From NCBI GenBank assembly GCA_011523765.1, contig WTGA01000055.1, positions 1 to 37,474 of the forward strand: a stretch of DNA of 37,474 nucleotides, in the 5' to 3' direction. Source of the DNA: Gammaproteobacteria bacterium. GTDB taxonomy: Bacteria > Pseudomonadota > Gammaproteobacteria > Arenicellales > Poriferihabitantaceae. Below, one piece after another: positions 15,773 to 23,257 of the stretch. Numbering within the stretch: the first letter of the stretch is position 1; each line of letters begins with the position of its first letter. The notes under the pieces are model-generated. The model searched no databases. It saw nothing but the letters and a program-made list of their open reading frames with translations, and was not told where the DNA came from. Made by a program: the position numbers and the translations under genes.

Positions 15773-17293
15773 TCACGAACCGCCGTGTTCCCCATAGGAT
15801 TCACGGTCGTCATAGGGGAACCACCAGAAATCCTGCGTTCCGCAATTGGGGTCGAGCCAGACAAATTTGGTCTTGCGGAAGGTCTCGAGACCCTCCGGAC
15901 CCAGCTGGCGCCCCATTCCGCTCATCTTGGTGCCTCCGAACGGCCCGGCATCGTTGTCCAGCAACGGCGCATTGATCCAGACCATCCCGCCCTCCAGTTC
16001 CTCGGAGGCCCGGATGCTTTCCTTCATGTCCAGGGTGTACAGGCAGGCCCCCAGCCCATAACGGGAGTCATTGGCCAGTGCCAGGGCTTCGTCAAAGTTC
16101 TTTACCCTGCAGACCGGGGCCACCGGGCCAAAACTTTCGTTATTGAATATCTCCATCTCCGGGGTGCATTCGGACAGGATGGTCGGCTCCACGAACCACC
16201 CTTTGGCCAGCCCCGCGGGACGTCCGCCGCCATGATCGAGTTTCGCTCCCTGTTCCCGGGCCCGGGACAGCACCTGTTCGTATCTCGCCCGCTCCTTTTC
16301 TGCAACCATCGGGCCCATTTCCACCTTGTCCAGTCCATTGCCAACCCGGATCGTCCGGGTGTACTCCCTTAACTTGCGGACAAATTCATTATGGATGTCT
16401 TCATGGACAAAAAACCGCTCGGCCGATACGCAGATCTGTCCGCAATTCATATAGGCGGAAAATGCGGCGCCCCGGACCACGACATCCAGGGGAGCGGACG
16501 GCATGACCAGGAACGGGTCATTGCCGGAGGTTTCGATCAATGACGGTTTCATCATTTCACCACAACGGGCGGCAATGGCACGACCGGTTGGTACACTGCC
16601 GGTAAAGGCCACCATATGTGTATCGGGGTGTTCCACCAGTTGCCGGCCGGCCTCGGCCGCCCCGGTGAGAACCTGGAACAGTCCGGCGGGCAGGTACCGG
16701 TTGAATGACTCGGCGAAAAGGAGCGTGGTGATGGTGGTGTATTCGGATGGCTTGGCAATCACGGCATTGCCGGCAGTCAGCGCCGCGGCCCCCTCCCATG
16801 CCAACAGCGTCATGGGATAGTTGAAAGGCTGAATGGACACCACCACCCCCAGGGGCAGTTTGAGCGTATAGTTCAGATGCCCTTCCACTGCCGGACCCAT
16901 CACCCGGCCGATGTCCGTTCTGCCCATCTCCGCATAGTACCGGATCGCCGACACGGACCAGTCCACTTCATCCGCGGATTCCTTGTAGGGCTTGCCCATT
17001 TCCCTTGTCAGCGTTTCGGCAAGGCGTGGTTTCCTCGCCAGCAGGTCATTCGCGATTTCGTGCATGATTTCAGAGCGCTCCAGTGCACTCTTCTTCCACC
17101 AGGCCTTGTAGACGGCCTGGGCACTTTCCACCGCGGTATCGACTTCTTCGGCGGTCGTTTCCGCGATGTGTGAAATGACCTCTTCGGTGGCCGGGTCAAT
17201 GACATCCAACCCCTGGGAAGACCTGCTTTTCACGTATTCACCATCCAGCAGCATGGTATGGCTCTTTCTATTGAATTCTTCCAAAGCACTCAC
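15773..17293 (-). CDS. NAD(P)-dependent aldehyde dehydrogenase
   Basis: A 506-residue aldehyde dehydrogenase. Catalytic Cys288 is in GQICVSAERF, the general-base Glu254 in LIETSGNDP, Asn158 in QPFNYP and the cofactor lysine Lys181 in AKPSE. It should oxidise an aldehyde to the acid in the cytoplasm; aldehydes released from betaine or methylamine breakdown, or betaine aldehyde itself, are candidates. The tail beyond the usual end is Trp- and Tyr-rich (DFWWFPYDDRESYG) and may be a tetramer contact. The frame is open to 17410; the GTG at 17293 has AGGTG six bases upstream and gives a family-like N-terminus. It is the first gene of the minus-strand catabolic series, 142 bp before the MttB-type gene. 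Confidence 0.9.
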   Translation of the reverse strand: MSALEEFNRKSHTMLLDGEYVKSRSSQGLDVIDPATEEVISHIAETTAEEVDTAVESAQAVYKAWWKKSALERSEIMHEIANDLLARKPRLAETLTREMGKPYKESADEVDWSVSAIRYYAEMGRTDIGRVMGPAVEGHLNYTLKLPLGVVVSIQPFNYPMTLLAWEGAAALTAGNAVIAKPSEYTTITTLLFAESFNRYLPAGLFQVLTGAAEAGRQLVEHPDTHMVAFTGSVPTGRAIAARCGEMMKPSLIETSGNDPFLVMPSAPLDVVVRGAAFSAYMNCGQICVSAERFFVHEDIHNEFVRKLREYTRTIRVGNGLDKVEMGPMVAEKERARYEQVLSRAREQGAKLDHGGGRPAGLAKGWFVEPTILSECTPEMEIFNNESFGPVAPVCRVKNFDEALALANDSRYGLGACLYTLDMKESIRASEELEGGMVWINAPLLDNDAGPFGGTKMSGMGRQLGPEGLETFRKTKFVWLDPNCGTQDFWWFPYDDRESYGEHGGS

Positions 17294-17335
17294 GATGGAC
17301 ACCTCGCACGATAGACCGGTTTCAATGGCCCACAC

Positions 17336-17341
17336 TATATA
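17336..17341 (-). promoter_or_regulatory. Possible extended -10 promoter for the aldehyde dehydrogenase series
   Basis: On the minus strand the sequence reads TGGTATATA: a TG at the extended position followed by a TATATA hexamer. It is about 43 bp upstream of the GTG start at 17293, which would leave a leader of about 35 nt. No good -35 is present, as is common for extended -10 promoters. It is in a short AT-rich patch of the otherwise GC-rich gap between this gene and the primase gene. Confidence 0.35.
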
Positions 17342-17556
17342 CCACAAACATGCGCCCAGAATACGGTCTCCATTGTCTGGACGGAACCCGACGGTTACCG
17401 GGCCAGGCATTCCCCGGCGGAGTTTCCCATGGAAACCAAGGAAAAACGGTCAGCAGGAAGGTTCCCGGTTCCGGGCCGTATCCATACCAAGCCCGGCCCG
17501 TGACCGGCAAGGCGGGAGAGCATGCCTCCCGTCCGGGCGCTACAGTTCCGGACGGG

Positions 17557-18483
17557 TTACCCCTCTTCCCCGATCAGCCCGAAAAGCTTGGTCACGGTCC
17601 TTCGCACGTAGGCTTCGGCATGCCCGGATTTTCGTGTCGCCAACGAAGGACTTGCCTCCAGAATGGCCGCCATGACCTGCCCGGCGGAATACCCGCGCTC
17701 CAGCATCCGTTTCCCGATGACCCAGTCTGCCCGCGAAAGGTCCAGGCCGTCACCTGTCTGTTTCACCAGTCGTTCCAGTTCCCGCCGGTAAAAATCACCC
17801 GGTTCCTCCAGGTCGTAGTGGGGTTTCCCGACCTTGGCCAGCAGTGCCATGATCCGCTTGCTCTCGGCAGCCTGGGCAGCCCTTTTCTTCTCCAGGGCCG
17901 TCCGGGCATCTCCCAGGAGCGAACGAATCGCCGGGAACATGGTGAGTTTCCCCGCATCGGGACGGGTCTCCGAGAGTGTCACATAGGGATAACGGCCATC
18001 CTTGCCGGCATACTTCGGCTTGCGGTTGGCGAACCCGGCCAGGCGCCCGAAATGGCGCCAGTCGGTGCTGCCCGGGTCGCCGCCGAACCGCCGGGCCAGG
18101 AGCCGGCCGGTCGCACTCGCGAGGGCTTTTTCGATCGGCTCATTGCTGACCCGGACCCAGGCCTGGTAATTCGCGGGACTCGATTCAACGATCACCGCCG
18201 GCTGGATACCGGCCTGTTTCATCCCGGCCAGACTGGATGCCGCCAGGTCATCAACGAAAATCAACCCCTGGCTGCCGTACGGCCGAATGAAGATGTGGCT
18301 GCCCGAGAGATTCTTCACCATGAGCCACCGGAGGGATTTCAAGAGATTCTCCCGGTTCCATTGGCGCAGTATCATTCTGGCCGGTTCGTTTTTCCGCTCC
18401 GGGGTCAATACGCCGACCTCCAGATCCTCAACCGCCATGGCATCAAGCTGGCGAATGACCTCCCTGCGGGTGCTATCCGCCAT
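17557..18483 (-). CDS. RepB-type DNA primase domain protein (orphan)
   Basis: A 308-residue protein with a RepB-like primase (AEP-type) N-terminal region: GSHIFIRPYGSQGLIFVDDL holds an acidic pair and is followed by AVIVESSPANYQAWVRVS, typical of plasmid and integrative-element primases. A Lys/Ala/Arg-rich stretch near residues 180-200 leads to a C-terminal region with ADWVIGKRMLERGYSAGQV. These proteins synthesise primers for replication of mobile DNA. Here there is no helicase, relaxase, integrase or partition gene beside it, so it is probably a relic or a domesticated gene. The frame stays open to 18723 but that part is Cys- and Gly-rich with no family match. The ATG at 18483, with GGAAA six bases upstream, begins the recognisable protein. 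Confidence 0.7.
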   Translation of the reverse strand: MADSTRREVIRQLDAMAVEDLEVGVLTPERKNEPARMILRQWNRENLLKSLRWLMVKNLSGSHIFIRPYGSQGLIFVDDLAASSLAGMKQAGIQPAVIVESSPANYQAWVRVSNEPIEKALASATGRLLARRFGGDPGSTDWRHFGRLAGFANRKPKYAGKDGRYPYVTLSETRPDAGKLTMFPAIRSLLGDARTALEKKRAAQAAESKRIMALLAKVGKPHYDLEEPGDFYRRELERLVKQTGDGLDLSRADWVIGKRMLERGYSAGQVMAAILEASPSLATRKSGHAEAYVRRTVTKLFGLIGEEG

Positions 18484-18834
18484 GAAAATTTCCGTATAGA
18501 GGCATCCTTGCGAATGGGACATGCACTGGATTGCACAATGGGCCGGACCAGATTGTCCCCAGGAACCGGACTGGCCTGGACCCCAGGCAGTACCGCTTCC
18601 ACCCTTCAAGCTGAGCGGAACCACAAGATTCAACTGCAATGCGGCAAACATCAGGGTGCAGCACCGGGCAGGTCGATCCACTGGTTCTGGGCACAGGCAA
18701 TATTGATGGCAATAAATGCCCATTCCGCGCGCCCGGCCCGGGCATCCCGAAACCGATCACTGCACGTTCATTCCCCGGGAAAACCGGCTGAGATCCTCCT
18801 CCAGGCCCGGGGCAAACAGGATGAAAACGATGCC
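18484..18834. other. Gene-free stretch upstream of the primase gene
   Basis: About 350 bp between the primase start and the end of a possible small gene. Open frames on both strands have low-complexity Gly/Arg/Ser/Cys-rich translations with no family features. No hairpin with a T-tract, tRNA or repeat was recognised. It probably holds the primase promoter, but none could be placed. Confidence 0.4.
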
Positions 18835-19026
18835 TCACTCGCCGATGGGCTCGAGAAATTCACTGCGGGTGGGAAGCAGGCCGATATCGGTCAGCATCGC
18901 CCCGGCGACGATCAGCCACAGGACATCCATGGTCCCGGTTTTCCTGCTGATCCGTTTTGAAATCACCACAACCGCGAAAATAATCGCGGAATATTCCCGG
19001 ATCGAAAATCCTGTGGACTCATGCAT
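18835..19026 (-). CDS. Possible small two-helix membrane protein
   Basis: A 63-residue open frame with two hydrophobic stretches, YSAIIFAVVVIS (about residues 12-23) and MDVLWLIVAGAMLTDIGLL (about 34-52). They are separated by a positively charged KRISRKTG loop, a pattern that suits a small membrane protein better than a random frame. The ATG at 19026 has GGAAAG upstream at 6-nt spacing. I do not recognise a family. It could be a remnant of a longer gene or a chance frame. It lies between the primase and the GFA-domain gene, divergent from the latter. Confidence 0.33.
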   Translation of the reverse strand: MHESTGFSIREYSAIIFAVVVISKRISRKTGTMDVLWLIVAGAMLTDIGLLPTRSEFLEPIGE

Positions 19027-19366
19027 AGTCAACTTTCCATTGAGTCAGTAGTGGAACCCTGAACAGTGCCGTCAGGCAAACCGCCCGTACACCCCGACAA
19101 AATACCCGTGCCACCCCGATATGTCCAGTCCAAATGCAGTTCCTGGTTTCGATGGAACGGCTCCACCGGGCAACCTGCCGGCGGCGACCGCAAAGGAGTC
19201 CGCCGTTTCCAGCGCGGCCGCAATCCCCATGAACCCGTCTCCCCGCATCACCGCCCTATGATCCGCAACCGATCAAAGATATACTCCACCGACGGATGGA
19301 CCCGGACACCGGGCCCGCATCACGGATCCCGGGCAACGAGACACGATTACCATCTGGAGAAACCCC
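19027..19366. other. Gene-free stretch upstream of the tandem GFA gene
   Basis: About 340 bp without a supportable gene. A plus-strand TATACT (19280-19285) could be a -10 for the GFA-domain gene, but no -35 fits at normal spacing. Otherwise nothing recognised. Confidence 0.35.
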
Positions 19367-20209
19367 ATGAATCATGGCACCTGTTTATGCACCCGGGTCA
19401 CCTGGGCACTCACCGGACCACCCGAGAAGACCTATCATTGCCATTGCCAAATGTGCCGCAAGGCCCATGGGGCGGCCTTCGGCACCTACGCCTTTGTTCC
19501 CCGGGACCGGTTTGCCTGGACCGGCTCTTTGGACAGCGTCCGTGAGTATGTCTCTTCCCGTGCACTGACCCGGAAATTCTGCAGCACGTGCGGATCCCTC
19601 GTGCCGAGCCTTGATTCCGGTGGCACGCGTTATTTCGTACCGGCCGGAAGCCACGATTCGGGGGCAGAGGTGGACTGCCACATCTTCGTCGCCTCCAAGG
19701 CCCCCTGGTTTGAAATCACCGATGACCTGGCCTGTCATGACCGCTTCCCACCGGAAGAGAACCAGCCTTCATTCGACCGGGACCCCCTGCCGGAAACCCG
19801 GGAAGACATTGTCCGTGGCAGCTGTCTTTGCGGCACCGTGAAATTTGAAGTGACCGAGAAATTCAGGAAAATCCACCATTGCCACTGCACACGCTGCCGG
19901 CGTGCCCGGGCGGCCGCATTCACTACCAACGGATTCACATCGGACAAAGGGGTCACCCTCCTCCAGGGACAGGCACACATGAAACAGTACAAACTGCCCG
20001 ATGCGAAGTATTTCACCCATGTATTTTGTGGAGTCTGTTCATCCGGGCTGCCGCGCATTGACCGCCAGCGGCAACTCGCGGCGATCCCGCTGGGTGCCCT
20101 GGATGATGATCCAGCGGCCCGGGCGGATGACCACATCTTTGTGGCCGACAAGGCAGCCTGGTATCCCATCACGGATACCCTGCCCCGCTTTCAGCAATAC
20201 CCGGTATAA
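19367..20209 (+). CDS. Tandem GFA/CENP-V-fold zinc protein (two GFA domains)
   Basis: A 280-residue protein made of two GFA-type domains (about residues 1-125 and 145-275). Each has a full set of zinc-ligand cysteines: CLC, HCHCQMC and FCSTCG in the first, CLCG, HCHCTRC and FCGVC in the second. GFA proteins take their name from glutathione-dependent formaldehyde-activating enzyme (Gfa), where spontaneous adduct formation with glutathione is accelerated, though that activity is disputed and most members are uncharacterised. Single-domain members are about 120-150 residues, so this is a duplicated form. A link to formaldehyde released by the sarcosine oxidase and methyltransferase genes in this window is tempting but is inference. 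The start is the ATG at 19367; a hairpin follows the gene. Confidence 0.85.
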   Translation: MNHGTCLCTRVTWALTGPPEKTYHCHCQMCRKAHGAAFGTYAFVPRDRFAWTGSLDSVREYVSSRALTRKFCSTCGSLVPSLDSGGTRYFVPAGSHDSGAEVDCHIFVASKAPWFEITDDLACHDRFPPEENQPSFDRDPLPETREDIVRGSCLCGTVKFEVTEKFRKIHHCHCTRCRRARAAAFTTNGFTSDKGVTLLQGQAHMKQYKLPDAKYFTHVFCGVCSSGLPRIDRQRQLAAIPLGALDDDPAARADDHIFVADKAAWYPITDTLPRFQQYPV

Positions 20210-20257
20210 GCCGTATTCCGGCACCCGGCCGGTGAACCGGAAAGCGGGTTGTGGAAA

Positions 20258-20275
20258 ATCCGGTTTTTACCGGAT
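20258..20275 (+). terminator. Hairpin after the tandem GFA gene
   Basis: A perfect 7-bp stem (ATCCGGT / ACCGGAT) with a TTTT loop lies 48 bp after the stop codon. There is no immediate T-tract, although a T-rich segment (ACGTTTTAT) follows about 20 bp on. It may be a terminator or a protein-binding palindrome. Confidence 0.35.
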
Positions 20276-20320
20276 ACCGCCATAGTTTGTAACGTTTTAT
20301 CCGGTATTCCGGAGAAATTG

Positions 20321-20331
20321 GAACCTGGTTC
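20321..20331. promoter_or_regulatory. Palindrome in the AT-rich leader of the cysteine desulfurase gene
   Basis: GAACCTGGTTC is a perfect palindrome with a 1-nt centre, followed by the AT-rich segment CTAATTTTTA. A related half-site, GTTCTAACC, recurs at 20369-20377, just before TTATAGAAT (20384-20392), which could be a -10. The arrangement looks like an operator overlapping a promoter for the gene at 20481. It does not match an IscR site well enough to name a regulator. Confidence 0.3.
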
Positions 20332-20480
20332 TAATTTTTACGGTGTTCCCGCTTGTTTTAGCACTATTGTTCTAACCGGGGTGTTATAGAATTTAGGGAC
20401 GCACGTCACAGAGTGGCTGCCGTACCGGCCATCCTTGCATGCGAAACCAATTCCAATCAAACACCCCGAAGAGTCCACCT

Positions 20481-21698
20481 ATGAAAGAGCACTACTATTT
20501 CGACAACGCCGCCACCACCTGGCCGAAACCCGAGCCCGTCTACCGGTACATGGATGAGTTTTATCGTGGATACGGGGTGAACCCCGGCAGGGCCGGCCAT
20601 GAAATGGCGGTAGAAGCCGAGCGGATGATCACGGAAACCCGCCAGCTGCTGGGCCGGTTCTTCAATTTCAAGAGCGACAGCAGCCGGGTAGTCTTTACCC
20701 AGAACGCCTCGGACTCGCTGAACATCGCCCTGTTCGGAATCCTGAACAACGGCGATCATGTCATCAGCACCCGGGTCGAACACAATTCGGTCATACGGCC
20801 CCTGAATCATCTGGAAAGAGACCATGGCGTTCTCGTGACCCGCGTACAACACGATGACCAGGGCTATGTGGACCCCGAAGATATCCGAAAAGCCATTCGA
20901 CCGGAAACCAGGGCCGTCGTGGTCAACCATGCCTCCAATGTCCTCGGCTCCGTTCAGGACCTGAAAGCCATCGGCCAAATCACCCGGGAAGCCGGTGTGT
21001 CGTTGATTGCCGACACCTGCCAGACAGCCGGTGTCCTGCCCATCGACATGGAGGACTGGTGCATCGATGTATTGGCCTTCACCGGGCACAAGGGTTTGTT
21101 TGGCCCCATGGGGATCGGCGGATTGCTGGTACGGGACGGTATCGACATCCGGGCCGCGAGAGTCGGCGGTACCGGCGTGGATTCCATTACCCCGTTCCAG
21201 CCGGATGATTACCCGCATCACCTCGAAGCCGGGACCGTCGCCCTGCCCGGTATTGCAGGACTCAATGCCGCACAAAAGTGGTTTGCGACGTTGGGGAAAG
21301 AGCAATTGAACGGAGGCGCGGAAGGCATGGGCCACGCTGAGCTTTGCCGGTCCGCCCTGAATCATATCGATGCCAGGGAACAGGCCCATGTCCGGGAACT
21401 CGAAACCACGTTCCGGGACATTGAAGGTGTCAAGGTCTACGGCCCCGAGGGCGACCGTCAACGCGTCGCCACCCTGTCCATAAATATACGGGAGCTTCCG
21501 GCGGACCAGATCGGCATCATGCTGGATGCGGATTATGCGGTGTGCGTACGGGCCGGACTGCATTGCGCTCCCCTGGTCCACACCGATGCCAACACGGTTC
21601 CCCAGAACGGGACGGTTCGGTTTTCACCCGGCTACTTCACCGACCAGGAAGACATGGAACAGGCTATTGAGGGTGTGCAGGAACTCGCGGAAATGTAA
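20481..21698 (+). CDS. Class V aminotransferase, cysteine desulfurase family
   Basis: A 405-residue PLP enzyme of the NifS/SufS/Csd group. Key positions: FDNAATTWPKP at 7-17, His101 (VEHNS) stacking on PLP, Asp178 (IADTCQTAG) pairing with the pyridine nitrogen, Gln181, the Schiff-base Lys204 (TGHKGL) and Cys362 in RAGLHCAPL as persulfide cysteine. It should convert cysteine to alanine and a protein persulfide for Fe-S cluster, thiolation or selenium pathways. The sequence is closer to the stand-alone cysteine desulfurase-family aminotransferases than to IscS. No suf or isc genes adjoin it. An ATG at 20439 would add 14 hydrophilic residues; the ATG at 20481 agrees with the family start. Confidence 0.88.
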   Translation: MKEHYYFDNAATTWPKPEPVYRYMDEFYRGYGVNPGRAGHEMAVEAERMITETRQLLGRFFNFKSDSSRVVFTQNASDSLNIALFGILNNGDHVISTRVEHNSVIRPLNHLERDHGVLVTRVQHDDQGYVDPEDIRKAIRPETRAVVVNHASNVLGSVQDLKAIGQITREAGVSLIADTCQTAGVLPIDMEDWCIDVLAFTGHKGLFGPMGIGGLLVRDGIDIRAARVGGTGVDSITPFQPDDYPHHLEAGTVALPGIAGLNAAQKWFATLGKEQLNGGAEGMGHAELCRSALNHIDAREQAHVRELETTFRDIEGVKVYGPEGDRQRVATLSINIRELPADQIGIMLDADYAVCVRAGLHCAPLVHTDANTVPQNGTVRFSPGYFTDQEDMEQAIEGVQELAEM

Positions 21699-21706
21699 CC
21701 GGAAAC

Positions 21707-21774
21707 GTAATAGGGGCAACTTCCCGGGTTAGTCACTTTCTGGGATAGTCCTCCTGGTTAGTTGCCCCTATTAC
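21707..21774. repeat. Perfect 15-bp inverted repeat with 38-bp loop (MITE-like or terminator)
   Basis: GTAATAGGGGCAACT (21707-21721) is exactly complementary to AGTTGCCCCTATTAC (21760-21774). It begins 9 bp after the cysteine desulfurase stop and sits between that gene and the convergent mcrC. The 38-bp loop and absence of a T-tract argue against a simple terminator. The loop also contains GGTTAGT, repeated at the right arm. No flanking direct duplication was seen. The position at the edge of the McrBC segment suggests a mobile-element end or a short MITE. Confidence 0.7.
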
Positions 21775-21955
21775 ATAGAAATAATCTTGGAATTTGGAGA
21801 TGGTGCTTGATCGTTTGAATTGACCCTTAGCAAGCCTGCGGTCTCAGGGCAACCAGAAAATAGCATAACGTCAGGATTCGGATGATACGTGCCTACCCGG
21901 AGAAATATCCCGACTCGTATGGGAGTCAGTTTTGGACACTGGAATATAGAAATGT

Positions 21956-23257
21956 TCAAGCGGCAGCGGCGAAATTCAGACAATTCAGAACCAGGTCCCT
22001 GAGGGCGATGTCGTGCTTAGGGTGTGACTCAGTGATATCGAGCGTTGCCACGATAAGGCTTTCCTGTGCGCCCGGCTTTGCGATCGAATACCTCTGCCGG
22101 ATCGGATCGGGCGGCATCCCGCCGTGATGGGGGTAGAGCAGCATAACGTAAGGACATCCGTAGATCCGACTGTAGGCTATCAACTGGTAGACATCGGCCT
22201 GGCTAACACCATCATGAGGATCGTCTATCCTTCTAATGCGCTTCCATTTCGTGTCGATGATGAGAACATTTTGATTGCCCTTTCGGATGATCAGGTCGGG
22301 ACGTGTCCGGAATCGGCCCGTCTCCCCCTCATACAGGCAAGCGCGCAGACCGCCTTGCGCCGAAACTCGGAGTCCTGTGCCCGCCAAAGCTCGGACCATC
22401 AGGCGGGCCACGTATTCCTCGAAAAGGACATTCATCTCGAACAAAAGGGCGAAACCATCGATGGGTCCAACGCTCGTCTGTTGGTGGCGGTCCCGCAGAA
22501 AGAGCCTCGCCAGTGACAGCAACTCGCGCCATCGGGTGTTAGTCCGGTCGAGTACAACCTGATCCCAACGCAAGTCGCCTGGGGACACTTCCGAGACATC
22601 CGCATAGGCGAAATTCAGTTCACGGAGGGTTCTCTGGTTGTCCGGGGCCTGGGCAAGGCGGGAGAGCTTGCCGATGGTTGCCCGCATGACCTGATTGAGC
22701 GCAATGTCGAGTGAGAGCGAATCGAACCGGCAGGCGAGCTTCTGCGGCGAGACCGCGAGGGTCGAGAATTGCCTCGTGACATCGAGACGACCGCGTAGGG
22801 CAGGCAGGTCGTCTTCCTGGTCGGTGTATTGCCGCGGCATCCCCTTGCGAACCGCGTCGGTAAGTTTGCTGCAATAGAGACGAATCAGCAATTCCAGGAG
22901 CGTGTCGCGCTGCCAGCCGAGTCGCGTGACTGCTCCGGCATCGATCCGGATGTTCCATACCATGGCCAGCATATGGATCAACCTGCCCCGCAGCGTGGCT
23001 TGTTCTACATCGCTTTCACCCGCACCTTCGATCTTCGGCAGAATCTCCAGCTGGCAGTCAGGCGTGACGATGACCCCCACCACGCCACGGGCGCGAAGCC
23101 CTTTGCGGCCATGTTCCAGCACTCCTTCGTCGTCGCGACCCGCGAATACCGATTCCCGCGCTTTCGCCGCGATCCGGTCAGCCTGCGGTTCCGGGATCGC
23201 AGTTTCATCCATCCCATAGCGGATATGTTCCCATTCGCGAATGGTGCGGCGGATCAT
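21956..23257 (-). CDS. mcrC: McrC-like nuclease subunit of a modification-dependent restriction system
   Basis: A 433-residue McrC-family protein. The N-terminal part (about 1-290) includes GVIVTPDCQLEILPKIEG and LRGRLDVTRQ, typical of McrC. The C-terminal PD-(D/E)xK nuclease is seen as Pro320-Asp321 (RPDLII), Asp335-Thr-Lys337 (IIDTKWK) and Gln358 in YQLIAY. It cleaves DNA when recruited by the McrB motor at modified cytosines. It is longer than E. coli McrC (348 residues). Its ATG overlaps the McrB stop by 4 bp, so the two subunits are translationally coupled. The stop is 180 bp from the inverted repeat bounding this segment. Confidence 0.9.
   Translation of the reverse strand: MIRRTIREWEHIRYGMDETAIPEPQADRIAAKARESVFAGRDDEGVLEHGRKGLRARGVVGVIVTPDCQLEILPKIEGAGESDVEQATLRGRLIHMLAMVWNIRIDAGAVTRLGWQRDTLLELLIRLYCSKLTDAVRKGMPRQYTDQEDDLPALRGRLDVTRQFSTLAVSPQKLACRFDSLSLDIALNQVMRATIGKLSRLAQAPDNQRTLRELNFAYADVSEVSPGDLRWDQVVLDRTNTRWRELLSLARLFLRDRHQQTSVGPIDGFALLFEMNVLFEEYVARLMVRALAGTGLRVSAQGGLRACLYEGETGRFRTRPDLIIRKGNQNVLIIDTKWKRIRRIDDPHDGVSQADVYQLIAYSRIYGCPYVMLLYPHHGGMPPDPIRQRYSIAKPGAQESLIVATLDITESHPKHDIALRDLVLNCLNFAAAA

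Noticed and set aside
15631..15864. Longer MttB N-terminus starting at 15864, 15813 or 15795
   Set aside because: These starts overlap the aldehyde dehydrogenase, lack good ribosome binding sites and exceed family length; GGGGAG before the GTG at 15630 is far better.
14779..15975. A 398-codon plus-strand frame opposite the MttB-type gene
   Set aside because: Antisense shadow; the minus strand carries clear MttB-family motifs over the same bases.
17350..18960. A 536-codon plus-strand frame opposite the primase gene
   Set aside because: Low-complexity translation without motifs; the minus-strand primase has clear family motifs.
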